Part shown: positions 1 to 5,041 of the stretch, piece after piece
Numbering within the stretch: the stretch's first letter is position 1
Layout: each line of letters opens with the position of its first letter
NCBI GenBank assembly: GCA_903856995.1
Contig: CAIODK010000037.1
Location: forward strand, 1 to 5,041
DNA length: 5,041 nucleotides
Direction: 5' to 3'
Origin: an uncultured Burkholderiales bacterium
Lineage (GTDB): Bacteria > Pseudomonadota > Gammaproteobacteria > Burkholderiales > Burkholderiaceae_C
The notes under the pieces: generated by a model
The model's input: the letters and a program-made list of their open reading frames with translations, nothing else
Database searches by the model: none
What the model was told of the DNA's origin: nothing
Program-made: the position numbers and the translations under genes

Positions 1-818
1 ACGGCTTTGGCCGCAGCTTTCAAGAACTGGTCACGGGTGAGCTTCTTGTAAACCATGGTTGCCAAGAACAAAGCCCAAATCACCGCCACAGAGGCGGACT
101 CGGTCGCTGTAAAAGCGCCAGACAAAATGCCTGCGATGATGATGACGACCACAAACAAACCGGGTAATGATTGCGCAAACGAATGACCCACAACGGCCCA
201 ACCGGGGAATGTGCCAGCAGGGTAGCCACGCTTGACAGCTACGGCATAGGCCGCGATCAAGTTACAAATCGTCAGCAAAATGGCTGGCACGATGCCCGCC
301 AAAATCAAGGCCGCAATACTCACCTTGCCGCTGGCTGCCAGCGTGAAGATGATGAGGTTGTGGCTGGTTGGCATCAGCGCACCTACCAAGGACGCGTGCG
401 TGGTGACGTTGACGGCGTAGTCAGCGTCGTAGCCCGCTTTTTTCATTTGTGGAATCAGCACAGCACCCATCGCCGAGACGTCCGCCACGGGTGAGCCTGA
501 CACACCACCAAACAAGGTACAAGCCAGCACGTTGCTCATGCCCAAACCGCCGCGCACATGGCCGGCGAGGGACTTGGCGAAATCCACAATCTTGTCGGCA
601 ATGCCGCCGTACATCATGATTTCACCGGCAAAGATGAAGAAAGGAATTGCAAGGAATGAGAACGGATTCATACCCGAAATCATTTGTTGAAAACCTACAG
701 CTAGGGGTAGGCCTTCAAACAACAGCGTCGCCAAAGAAGACAAGCCAATAGAAAAAGCCACGGGTACGCCCAGCAGCAACAAAAGCGTGAAGCTCACGCA
801 AAGAATCGTCAATGCCAT
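1..818 (-). CDS. dctM: TRAP transporter large permease DctM (partial, C-terminus beyond the left edge)
   Basis: This is the large membrane subunit of a tripartite (TRAP) transporter, the part that moves substrate across the inner membrane driven by an ion gradient. The frame is open for 272 codons from the ATG at 818-816 to the window edge; the family is usually about 425 residues, so roughly 64% is present. Visible features are hydrophobic helices from residue 2 onward, the first conserved block GGVSGSPVADVSAMGAV (104-120), PTSHNLIIFTLAASG (150-164), and near the left edge the second conserved block GAFTATESASVAVIWAL, typical of the second half of DctM. The start is supported by AGAGGTGG seven bases upstream, inside the end of dctQ. 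The gene overlaps dctQ by 10 bases, so translation is probably coupled. Family assignment is firm. The substrate (hexuronate) is inferred from the adjacent udh and garD. Confidence 0.95.
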   Translation of the reverse strand, partial: MALTILCVSFTLLLLLGVPVAFSIGLSSLATLLFEGLPLAVGFQQMISGMNPFSFLAIPFFIFAGEIMMYGGIADKIVDFAKSLAGHVRGGLGMSNVLACTLFGGVSGSPVADVSAMGAVLIPQMKKAGYDADYAVNVTTHASLVGALMPTSHNLIIFTLAASGKVSIAALILAGIVPAILLTICNLIAAYAVAVKRGYPAGTFPGWAVVGHSFAQSLPGLFVVVIIIAGILSGAFTATESASVAVIWALFLATMVYKKLTRDQFLKAAAKA

Positions 819-1297
819 GCTGGCTCCACCTCTTCACCGCTCAACAAGGCGATGATGTGCTCTAAAGAAAACAAGGCAATCAACGCACCGGCTATCGCAG
901 GTGGTGCGTATTTGAAGGCCTCGGATAGACCGAGGGTTGGAATTTTGTAATCCCACACGCTTTGTGCCAACACGGCGCAGTTGTAAGCCATCACCACACC
1001 AAATACCAATACCAAGGCGTGGATCAGCAGCTCCATCTTTAGGCGCACGCTTTCAGGCACGAGCACCAACAAAGATTCCAAACCAATGTGGCCCGCATCT
1101 CGTACCCCCACGGCCATGCCGAGCATGGTCACGTAGAGGACGAGCAACACAGCGCCACTCTCCGCCCAAGTGGGCGTGTCGTTGAACACATAGCGGCCAA
1201 TGACTTGGTAGAGCACGGCGGCGATCAGCAGCACTAAGCCGCCTACACCTACCTTCAAACTAAGCCGCGCGAGGGCGGCACAAAAACGTGTGTACAT
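809..1297 (-). CDS. dctQ: TRAP transporter small permease DctQ
   Basis: This is the small membrane subunit of the TRAP transporter, which pairs with DctM in the inner membrane and helps dock the substrate-loaded binding protein. The 162-residue length is normal for the family. Four hydrophobic helices are visible at about residues 15-37, 46-64, 89-107 and 130-152. The family signature is QVIGRYVFNDTPTWAE (31-46), an arginine-tyrosine pair followed by a Trp-Ala-Glu just before helix 2. The ATG at 1297 lies 10 bases after the dctP stop, preceded only by a weak purine-rich AAGAAG, so it may rely on coupling to dctP translation. The 3' end overlaps dctM by 10 bases. Transport role is firm; the uronate substrate is inferred from neighbours. 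Confidence 0.94.
   Translation of the reverse strand: MYTRFCAALARLSLKVGVGGLVLLIAAVLYQVIGRYVFNDTPTWAESGAVLLVLYVTMLGMAVGVRDAGHIGLESLLVLVPESVRLKMELLIHALVLVFGVVMAYNCAVLAQSVWDYKIPTLGLSEAFKYAPPAIAGALIALFSLEHIIALLSGEEVEPAWH
826..833 (-). promoter_or_regulatory. Ribosome binding site of dctM inside dctQ
   Basis: The minus-strand sequence AGAGGTGG lies seven bases before the ATG at 818-816, within the last codons of dctQ. It fixes the dctM start and the 10-base overlap with dctQ. Confidence 0.7.
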
Positions 1298-1307
1298 GGA
1301 TGACTTC

Positions 1308-2288
1308 TTATTTGACCGCGTTGATGCGTTTGACCATGTCTTGAAGTTTTGGATCCTTCAAGAACTTGTCATACACAGGCTTCATGGCTCCTTGGAAGCT
1401 GGCTTTGTCTACGTCGATGATTTCAGCACCACCCGCTTTGACGATGGCGAGCGATTTGGTTTCGCGTTCATCCCACAGCTTACGCATGTAGACCACAGAC
1501 TCTTTGGCGGCAGTACGGATTTGCTTTTGCTCTTCGGCAGACAGTGTGTCCCAAACTTTCTTAGAAAACAGCAAGATTTCAGGCGCCATCGAGTGTTCGG
1601 TCTTGTTGTAGTACTTGGCGACTTCGAAGTGACGTGAGCTCTCGTAAGAGGGGTAGTTGTTTTCAGCTGCGTCGACCAAGCCGGTCTTCAGTGCTGTGTA
1701 GACCTCGCCATAAGGCATTGGCGTGGCGTTGGCGCCCATCGCTTCTAGCAATGAAACCCACAAATCGCTTTGCTGAACGCGCACCTTCAAGCCTTTGGCA
1801 TCGGCCAAAGTTTTGATGGGCTTTTTCACGGTGTAGATCGAGCGTGCACCGGAATCATAAAAAGCCAAACCGATAAAGCCTTGTGCTTCGCAGTCTTTCA
1901 AGATTTCTTCGCCGATCGCACCGTCCAATACTTTACGCATGTGATCGGTAGAGCGGAACAAGAACGGCATGGTGGGAACCATGGTGGCTGCACAGATGTT
2001 GTTCATGGGAGCCACGTTCACGCGGGTCATGGCGATGGCGCCGAGCTTGGTTTGCTCAATCGTGTCTTTCTCGTTGCCGAGAGCCGACTTTGAGAATACT
2101 TTGATGCTGTGCTTGCCATTGGTGGCTTTGCTCAACTCTTCGCCCATGTGGCGCACGGCTTGCACGGTCGGGTAGTCGTCGGGGTGGATGTCAGAGGAGC
2201 GGAATTCTGTGGCGTTTGATGCTATCGCAAACAACGAGGTTGCCGCGACAGCGACCAAGGTCTTGAGTAAATTTGAACGTTGGTTCAT
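1308..2288 (-). CDS. dctP: TRAP transporter substrate-binding protein DctP, probably hexuronate-specific
   Basis: This is the periplasmic receptor that captures a carboxylate sugar and delivers it to DctQM. At 326 residues it is the usual length. It starts with an export signal: MNQRSNLLK, a hydrophobic core at about 8-22, and a likely cleavage after SNA (residue 26). Family landmarks are GARSIYT with Arg149, LKVRVQQSDLW with Arg170 (the near-invariant arginine that pairs with the ligand carboxylate in TRAP receptors) and a block from about 193 to 215 starting PYGEVYTALKTGLVDAAEN with paired Asn210-Asn211. The start has AGGAG six bases upstream. It follows udh by 26 bases, in the same operon. 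TRAP receptors of Burkholderiales with known hexuronate ligands exist, and the udh and garD neighbours point to galacturonate or glucuronate, but the ligand cannot be read from sequence alone. Confidence 0.94.
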   Translation of the reverse strand: MNQRSNLLKTLVAVAATSLFAIASNATEFRSSDIHPDDYPTVQAVRHMGEELSKATNGKHSIKVFSKSALGNEKDTIEQTKLGAIAMTRVNVAPMNNICAATMVPTMPFLFRSTDHMRKVLDGAIGEEILKDCEAQGFIGLAFYDSGARSIYTVKKPIKTLADAKGLKVRVQQSDLWVSLLEAMGANATPMPYGEVYTALKTGLVDAAENNYPSYESSRHFEVAKYYNKTEHSMAPEILLFSKKVWDTLSAEEQKQIRTAAKESVVYMRKLWDERETKSLAIVKAGGAEIIDVDKASFQGAMKPVYDKFLKDPKLQDMVKRINAVK

Positions 2289-2294
2289 GGGTAT

Positions 2295-2299
2295 CTCCT
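2295..2299 (-). promoter_or_regulatory. Ribosome binding site of dctP
   Basis: Minus-strand AGGAG sits six bases before the dctP ATG in the 26-base gap after udh. It is the strongest translation signal of the operon, fitting a receptor made in excess over its membrane subunits. Confidence 0.75.
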
Positions 2300-2314
2300 G
2301 TTGTGGTTAGAAAT

Positions 2315-3127
2315 TCAGAAAGGTCCAGCTTTGACAAAACCACCGCCTTGGAAAATCACGGCGGGGTCATTCAAATCGAGTGTGGGTTGCTTGGCTTCAG
2401 CCGCTGCGCGGAAAGGCTCCGAGCTGTCTTGTGGGCGGTAGCCGATGTGTCTGGCTGGGGTGTTGTCCCACCACGTATGGTTGTTGTCGGACATGCCGTA
2501 AATCACGCTGTAGCCCACCACGGGTGAGCTGAGACTGGCGATGACCAAACGCTCGAGGTCGTCGTAGCTCATCCAGGTGGCCAGCATGCGGCGATCTCTG
2601 GGCTCTGGAAATGAGGAGCCGATGCGTAAGCACACGGTTTCGATGCCATATCGGTCAAAGTAGAAGCGAGCGAGGTTTTCGCCAAACGCTTTGCTAAGTC
2701 CGTAATAGCCGTCGGGCCGCACTGGCATGGTGGGGTCGACCACCTCGTCTTGGCGATAAAACCCTGTGACGTGGTTGGAGCTGGCGAACACGATGCGGCG
2801 CGTGCCATGCGTGCGAGCGGCTTCGTACAAGTTGTATGCACCAATGATGTTGGCTTGGACGATGTCGTCAAACGGTTGCTCCGTTGAGATGCCACCCAAG
2901 TGCACCACGGCGTCCACGCCCTCGAGCAGTTTGAACACCGCAGGGCGGTCTTGCAATGCGACAGGCATGAGCTCTTCGCCTGCGGCAGCATTGCCTAAAT
3001 CACCCAAGTCGCTGACTCGAAGGACATCGCAACGTGTTTTCAGACGGGGTCGCAACACGCGGCCCAAGCCCCCAGCTGCCCCAGTCAATAGCAAGCGGGA
3101 GTACATGTGTGAAGTGGGAGATGCCAT
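2315..3127 (-). CDS. udh: Uronate dehydrogenase (NAD+-dependent, extended SDR family)
   Basis: The enzyme oxidises D-galacturonate or D-glucuronate at C1 to the aldarolactone with NAD+ (EC 1.1.1.203), the first step of the oxidative uronate route in the cytoplasm. The Rossmann motif TGAAGGLG is at 15-22 and an Asp ending beta-2 (Asp40) favours NAD. Further landmarks are HLGGIS (76-81), NIIGAYNLYEAAR (93-105), FASSNH (114-119), and the catalytic YGLSK with Tyr142 and Lys146. From memory of the Agrobacterium tumefaciens enzyme, a constant shift of six aligns its Ser111, Tyr136, Lys140, Ser165 and Arg174 with Ser117, Tyr142, Lys146, Ser171 and Arg180 here. The C-terminal block DLNDPAVIFQGGGFV is also shared. 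The start is uncertain: Met1 and Met8 (base 3106) both lack a clear ribosome site, and Met8 matches the A. tumefaciens N-terminus better. Confidence 0.93.
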   Translation of the reverse strand: MASPTSHMYSRLLLTGAAGGLGRVLRPRLKTRCDVLRVSDLGDLGNAAAGEELMPVALQDRPAVFKLLEGVDAVVHLGGISTEQPFDDIVQANIIGAYNLYEAARTHGTRRIVFASSNHVTGFYRQDEVVDPTMPVRPDGYYGLSKAFGENLARFYFDRYGIETVCLRIGSSFPEPRDRRMLATWMSYDDLERLVIASLSSPVVGYSVIYGMSDNNHTWWDNTPARHIGYRPQDSSEPFRAAAEAKQPTLDLNDPAVIFQGGGFVKAGPF

Positions 3128-3224
3128 AAGAGTCGCTTTACGTAGAAGTCGGTGTTGAATCCCTGATAATTTGGTAGCGCTACCAAACTTAATAAAAGCA
3201 TGATAACCACGTAAAAACTGGCAG
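3128..3224. promoter_or_regulatory. Control region between the repressor gene and the udh-dctPQM operon
   Basis: These 97 noncoding bases hold the perfect operator palindrome and are A/T-rich next to it, as expected of a promoter for udh and the transporter genes. On the minus strand, TTTACG followed 15 bases later by TATTAA is a possible but weak -35/-10 pair, lying just upstream of the operator. I see no hairpin followed by a T-run that would end the repressor transcript, so some read-through from the repressor gene is possible. Confidence 0.5.
3170..3187. promoter_or_regulatory. LacI-family operator, perfect 18-base palindrome, upstream of udh
   Basis: TTTGGTAGCGCTACCAAA is a perfect inverted repeat with a central CG, the usual form of operators bound by LacI/GalR proteins. 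It lies 43 bases before the annotated udh ATG and directly follows the LacI-family gene on the same strand, so it is the likely site through which that repressor controls udh-dctPQM. Palindrome and position are seen directly; the binding protein is inferred. Confidence 0.85.
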
Positions 3225-4283
3225 TCAATGCTTTTGTCTTGGGGTTTTCACTAGTGCTGTGCTATCGCGCTCAATGATCGAAAAGCCGACGTCAACGATG
3301 CCTGGGCTGACCTCGCGGCCCTCCGCTCTGTCCATCAAAAACCGAGCTGCTAGCGTGCCAATTTGCTCACCATTGATGCGGACGGTGGTGAGCGCAGGCA
3401 CCATGTCAGCCACAAACGGCACATCGCCAAACCCCATGACAGCGATGTCTTTGGGGACGTTGATGTTGCGGGCGCGGGCTTCGGTCATCACGCCCAAGGC
3501 CAATAAGTCGGAGCTACAAAACACGGCTTGCACGTCAGGGGCTTCGGCCAAGATGCGCGTGAACGCTTCGCGGCCACTTTTGAGCGAACGTGAGGCTCCT
3601 ACATTGGCGATGAATACGGGCGGCAAGCCTTGCTGTTCCACCGCGTCACGAAAGGCCACGGTTCGACGGCCGGCGCGTTCATCCTCGGCGTGCACGATGG
3701 CAAATTTTTTGTAACCTTTGTCCATTAAGAATTTAGCCACTTCTCGCCCGATGTCCGAATGGGAGAAGCCAATCAGCATGTCAATGGGCGTAGGGGTTAA
3801 ATCCCAAGTTTCGATCACGGGAATACCTGATGCCAGCAAGCGTGTGCGCGCCTTGCCTGGCGGCAGGATACCTGTGAGAAAGATGCCATCAGGCCGGCGG
3901 CCAATGATGGCCTCTAGCAACAACTCTTCTCGATCTGCAGAGTAGCCCGATTGACCCAGCATCAGCTGGTAGCCCGCATCGAACAAAGTGCCGTTCAAGG
4001 CTTCGATGGTTTCCATGAAAACAGAGACCACGGTGCTGGGGACCACGGCGGCAATCAAGCGACTGCGCGAAGAGGCCAAGCCACCTGCCATGCGGTTGGG
4101 AACATAGCCCGTGCGCTGTACAGCCTCTTGTACTTTTCGTAGAACTTCAGGAGAGACTTGATTCGGCGTGTTGATGGCGCGTGACGCGGTGATGGGGGCC
4201 ACACCCGCAAGGATGGCCACATCACGCAGCGTGATCGCACCACTGCTGCGGCGTGAGCGTTTGGGCGTTTCTTTGTCGTTCAT
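3225..4283 (-). CDS. LacI-family transcriptional repressor of the uronate locus
   Basis: This is a cytoplasmic DNA-binding repressor of 352 residues, normal for the family with a short basic N-terminal tail (KRSRRSSG). The helix-turn-helix is ITLRDVAILAGVAPITASRA (17-36), with recognition-helix positions at Pro30-Ile31 and Arg35. The hinge helix is at about 62-72, NRMAGGLASS, with Leu69 the expected minor-groove wedge. From about 75 on it is a periplasmic-binding-protein-like sensor domain: LIAAVVPSTVVSVF, then RRPDGIFLTG, DERAGRRTVAFRDAV (201-215), CSSDLLALGVM (256-266) and GFGDVPF. AAGAGA lies before the ATG. Operators sit at both ends of the gene, before udh and in the promoter region shared with garD, so it probably represses both arms and itself. 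The inducer is likely a uronate or aldarate, but this is inference. I do not recognise a named orthologue. Confidence 0.93.
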   Translation of the reverse strand: MNDKETPKRSRRSSGAITLRDVAILAGVAPITASRAINTPNQVSPEVLRKVQEAVQRTGYVPNRMAGGLASSRSRLIAAVVPSTVVSVFMETIEALNGTLFDAGYQLMLGQSGYSADREELLLEAIIGRRPDGIFLTGILPPGKARTRLLASGIPVIETWDLTPTPIDMLIGFSHSDIGREVAKFLMDKGYKKFAIVHAEDERAGRRTVAFRDAVEQQGLPPVFIANVGASRSLKSGREAFTRILAEAPDVQAVFCSSDLLALGVMTEARARNINVPKDIAVMGFGDVPFVADMVPALTTVRINGEQIGTLAARFLMDRAEGREVSPGIVDVGFSIIERDSTALVKTPRQKH

Positions 4284-4293
4284 GAATTTCTCT

Positions 4294-4322
4294 TGCGTGT
4301 TTGACTATGGTACCGCTATCAT
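4294..4322 (+). promoter_or_regulatory. Candidate garD promoter
   Basis: TTGCGT (4294-4299) is followed after 17 bases by TATCAT (4317-4322), a 5-of-6 match to the -10 consensus with a weak -35. The -10 lies inside the operator half-site, which would let a bound repressor block it. An alternative -35, TTGACT at 4301-4306, has no good -10 partner. Confidence 0.4.
4307..4322. promoter_or_regulatory. Second, imperfect LacI-type operator in the divergent region
   Basis: ATGGTACCGCTATCAT keeps 6 of 8 symmetric pairs. Its core TGGTACCGCTATCA differs from the udh operator core TGGTAGCGCTACCA at two of 14 positions. It lies where it would overlap the candidate -10 elements of both garD and the repressor gene, so it is likely a weaker site for the same repressor. 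Confidence 0.7.
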
Positions 4323-4334
4323 TGCATTTGTAAA
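4307..4334 (-). promoter_or_regulatory. Candidate promoter of the LacI-family gene
   Basis: On the minus strand TTTACA (4334-4329, five of six matches to the -35 consensus) is followed after 16 bases by TACCAT (4312-4307, four of six). The operator covers the -10 and part of the spacer, which would give autorepression. Confidence 0.4.
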
Positions 4335-4357
4335 GGCTTTGTACTCAGCCGAATGAT

Positions 4358-4362
4358 AGGAG
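4358..4362 (+). promoter_or_regulatory. Ribosome binding site of garD
   Basis: AGGAG is seven bases upstream of the ATG at 4370 and decides this start. Confidence 0.75.
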
Positions 4363-4369
4363 ACCCTTG

Positions 4370-5041
4370 ATGACCCCATTGACCATCCGCATGCAGGCGC
4401 GCGACAACGTTGCCATTGTGGCCAACCACGGCGGATTGCCTGCAGGCACGGTGTTGCCCAACGGCTTGATCTTGCGCGACCCCGTACCACAAGGCCATAA
4501 AGTTGCCTTGGTTGATTTGCCGGTGGACAGCGCGGTGTTGCGTTACGGTATTCCGATTGGTTACGCCTTGAAAGATATTCCCGCCGGAAGTTGGGTGCAT
4601 GAGCGTTTGCTCAAGATGCCATCAGCGCGTGAATTAGATAACTTGCCGATTGCAACCATCAAGCCTGAGCCGTTGCCGCCACTGGAGGGTTACACCTTTG
4701 AGGGGTATCGCAATGTTGATGGCTCAGTGGGCACGCGCAATATCTTGGCAATTACCACCACGGTGCAATGTGTGTCGGGTGTGGTCGAGTTCGCAGTCGA
4801 GCGAATCAAAACTGAGCTACTGCCAAAGTACCCTAACGTAGACGATGTTGTGGGTTTGGAGCATACCTATGGTTGCGGTGTCGCCATCGACGCAGACGGC
4901 GCTGAAATACCTATTCGCACTTTGCGCAACATCAGTTTGAACCCCAACTTTGGTTGTGAGGTGATGGTGGAGCGCCAAGAGTTCAGGAATAGGAACACGA
5001 TCAGCACGGTCAGCAAAGCGCCTTCGATCAATGTTTCTCGC
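4370..5041 (+). CDS. garD: Galactarate dehydratase GarD, N-terminal part; family match ends near base 4969
   Basis: GarD dehydrates D-galactarate (meso-galactarate) to 5-keto-4-deoxy-D-glucarate, the step after Udh for galacturonate. The first ~85 residues are the SAF domain (DNVAIVANHGGLPAGT, then PQGHKVALVDLP). After the linker PLPPLEGYTFEGYRN comes the start of the catalytic domain: DGSVGTRNILAITTT, LLPKYPNV, GLEHTYGCGVAI and PIRTLRNISLNPNFG. These match GarD far better than its relative altronate dehydratase UxaA. Only about 200 of some 500-525 residues are recognisable. After EVMV (base 4969) the expected sequence, with a GCEKLQPERL-like block, is replaced by unrelated residues (ERQEFRNRNT...), although the frame stays open to the window end. 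Those last bases are RND pump DNA read backwards, so the gene is truncated here or the join is artificial. Confidence 0.9.
   Translation, partial: MTPLTIRMQARDNVAIVANHGGLPAGTVLPNGLILRDPVPQGHKVALVDLPVDSAVLRYGIPIGYALKDIPAGSWVHERLLKMPSARELDNLPIATIKPEPLPPLEGYTFEGYRNVDGSVGTRNILAITTTVQCVSGVVEFAVERIKTELLPKYPNVDDVVGLEHTYGCGVAIDADGAEIPIRTLRNISLNPNFGCEVMVERQEFRNRNTISTVSKAPSINVSR
4966..5041 (-). pseudogene. Fragment of an RND-family efflux pump permease, joined to garD in opposite orientation
   Basis: Reading the minus strand in the frame whose first full codon is 5040-5038 gives RETLIEGALLTVLIVF followed by LFLNSWRST, 25 residues ending at base 4966. From family knowledge this is a well conserved stretch of proteobacterial RND (HAE1-type) efflux permeases, around the second transmembrane helix at roughly residues 340-365, normally continuing VITGLALPVS. 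Here it instead runs into ITSQPKLG, which is only garD read backwards. The upstream part of the pump gene would lie beyond the right edge of the window. Whether this is a truly broken gene or a chimeric join cannot be decided from the window; it has no plausible function in this form. Confidence 0.75.

Larger units (their letters stand above)
4284..4369. promoter_or_regulatory. Divergent promoter region between repressor and garD
   Basis: This 86-base intergenic region must contain the start signals for both the leftward repressor gene and the rightward garD. It carries a degenerate LacI-type operator at its centre-left and ribosome sites at both ends. Confidence 0.7.

Noticed and set aside
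171..494. 107-codon plus-strand frame opposite dctM
   Set aside because: The minus strand encodes an uninterrupted DctM with its conserved blocks through this stretch.
1290..2093. Plus-strand open frames (e.g. 1290-1637 and 1770-2093) opposite dctP
   Set aside because: They run antisense to a complete, clearly recognised binding protein and show no domain features.
2569..2991. 140-codon minus-strand open frame inside udh
   Set aside because: It lies in another frame of udh, has low-complexity Ser/Thr/Pro composition and no family features. It is a shadow of the real gene.
2315..3127. UDP-sugar 4-epimerase as an alternative for udh
   Set aside because: It shares the SDR fold, but it is shorter than the ~330-residue epimerases and carries the Udh-specific blocks around RRMLATW and DLNDPAVIFQGG.
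3160..3210. Repeated TTATCA elements flanking the udh operator (at about 3162-3168 and 3201-3207)
   Set aside because: Six- to seven-base matches in A/T-rich DNA are expected by chance, and they do not form a second operator.
3259..3714. 151-codon plus-strand open frame opposite the LacI gene
   Set aside because: It is antisense to a well-supported repressor, with unstructured composition and no ribosome site. It is a by-product of codon bias.
4370..4969. Altronate dehydratase UxaA as an alternative for the garD call
   Set aside because: The linker PLPPLEGYTFEGYRN, VGTRNILAITTT and the NISLNPNFG block are GarD-type; the UxaA sequence differs at these places and its pathway partners are absent.
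1..5041. CRISPR arrays, tRNA or rRNA genes, insertion sequences, riboswitches
   Set aside because: No regular repeats, cloverleaf sequence, transposase or terminal inverted repeats were seen; the noncoding gaps are short and accounted for by promoters and operators.

Overview
This window looks like chromosomal DNA from a betaproteobacterium, most likely of the order Burkholderiales and probably Comamonadaceae. That placement is inferred from the gene content, the style of the proteins and a moderate G+C content judged by eye; no rRNA or marker gene is present to confirm it. It holds one coherent catabolic locus for hexuronic acids (D-galacturonate and D-glucuronate) using the oxidative (uronate dehydrogenase) route.

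Layout. Reading leftward on the minus strand from about 4283 are a LacI-family repressor (3225-4283), a uronate dehydrogenase (udh, 2315-3127), and the three parts of a TRAP transporter: the periplasmic binding protein dctP (1308-2288), the small permease dctQ (809-1297) and the large permease dctM (1-818, cut by the left edge). From udh onward the genes are packed tightly (gaps of 26 and 10 bases, then a 10-base overlap), so they look like one operon. Divergent from the repressor, on the plus strand from 4370, is the start of garD, galactarate dehydratase. The only noncoding stretches are 97 bases (3128-3224) and 86 bases (4284-4369), and each carries a LacI-type operator: a perfect 18-base palindrome at 3170-3187 and a degenerate relative of it at 4307-4322.

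How it works (inference from families): DctPQM imports a uronate. Udh oxidises it with NAD+ to the aldarolactone, which opens to galactarate or glucarate. GarD dehydrates galactarate to 5-keto-4-deoxy-D-glucarate, which later enzymes outside the window would take to 2-oxoglutarate. The LacI protein probably represses both arms and itself until an inducer from the pathway appears.

The strangest part is the right end. garD matches its family through about residue 200 (base 4969), then stops matching abruptly. The last ~75 bases encode, on the opposite strand, a conserved stretch of an RND-family efflux pump (TLIEGALLTVLIVF then FLNSWRST). The two segments meet at a 4-5 base microhomology. This is either a chimeric join in the assembly or amplification, or a real rearrangement that breaks both genes.
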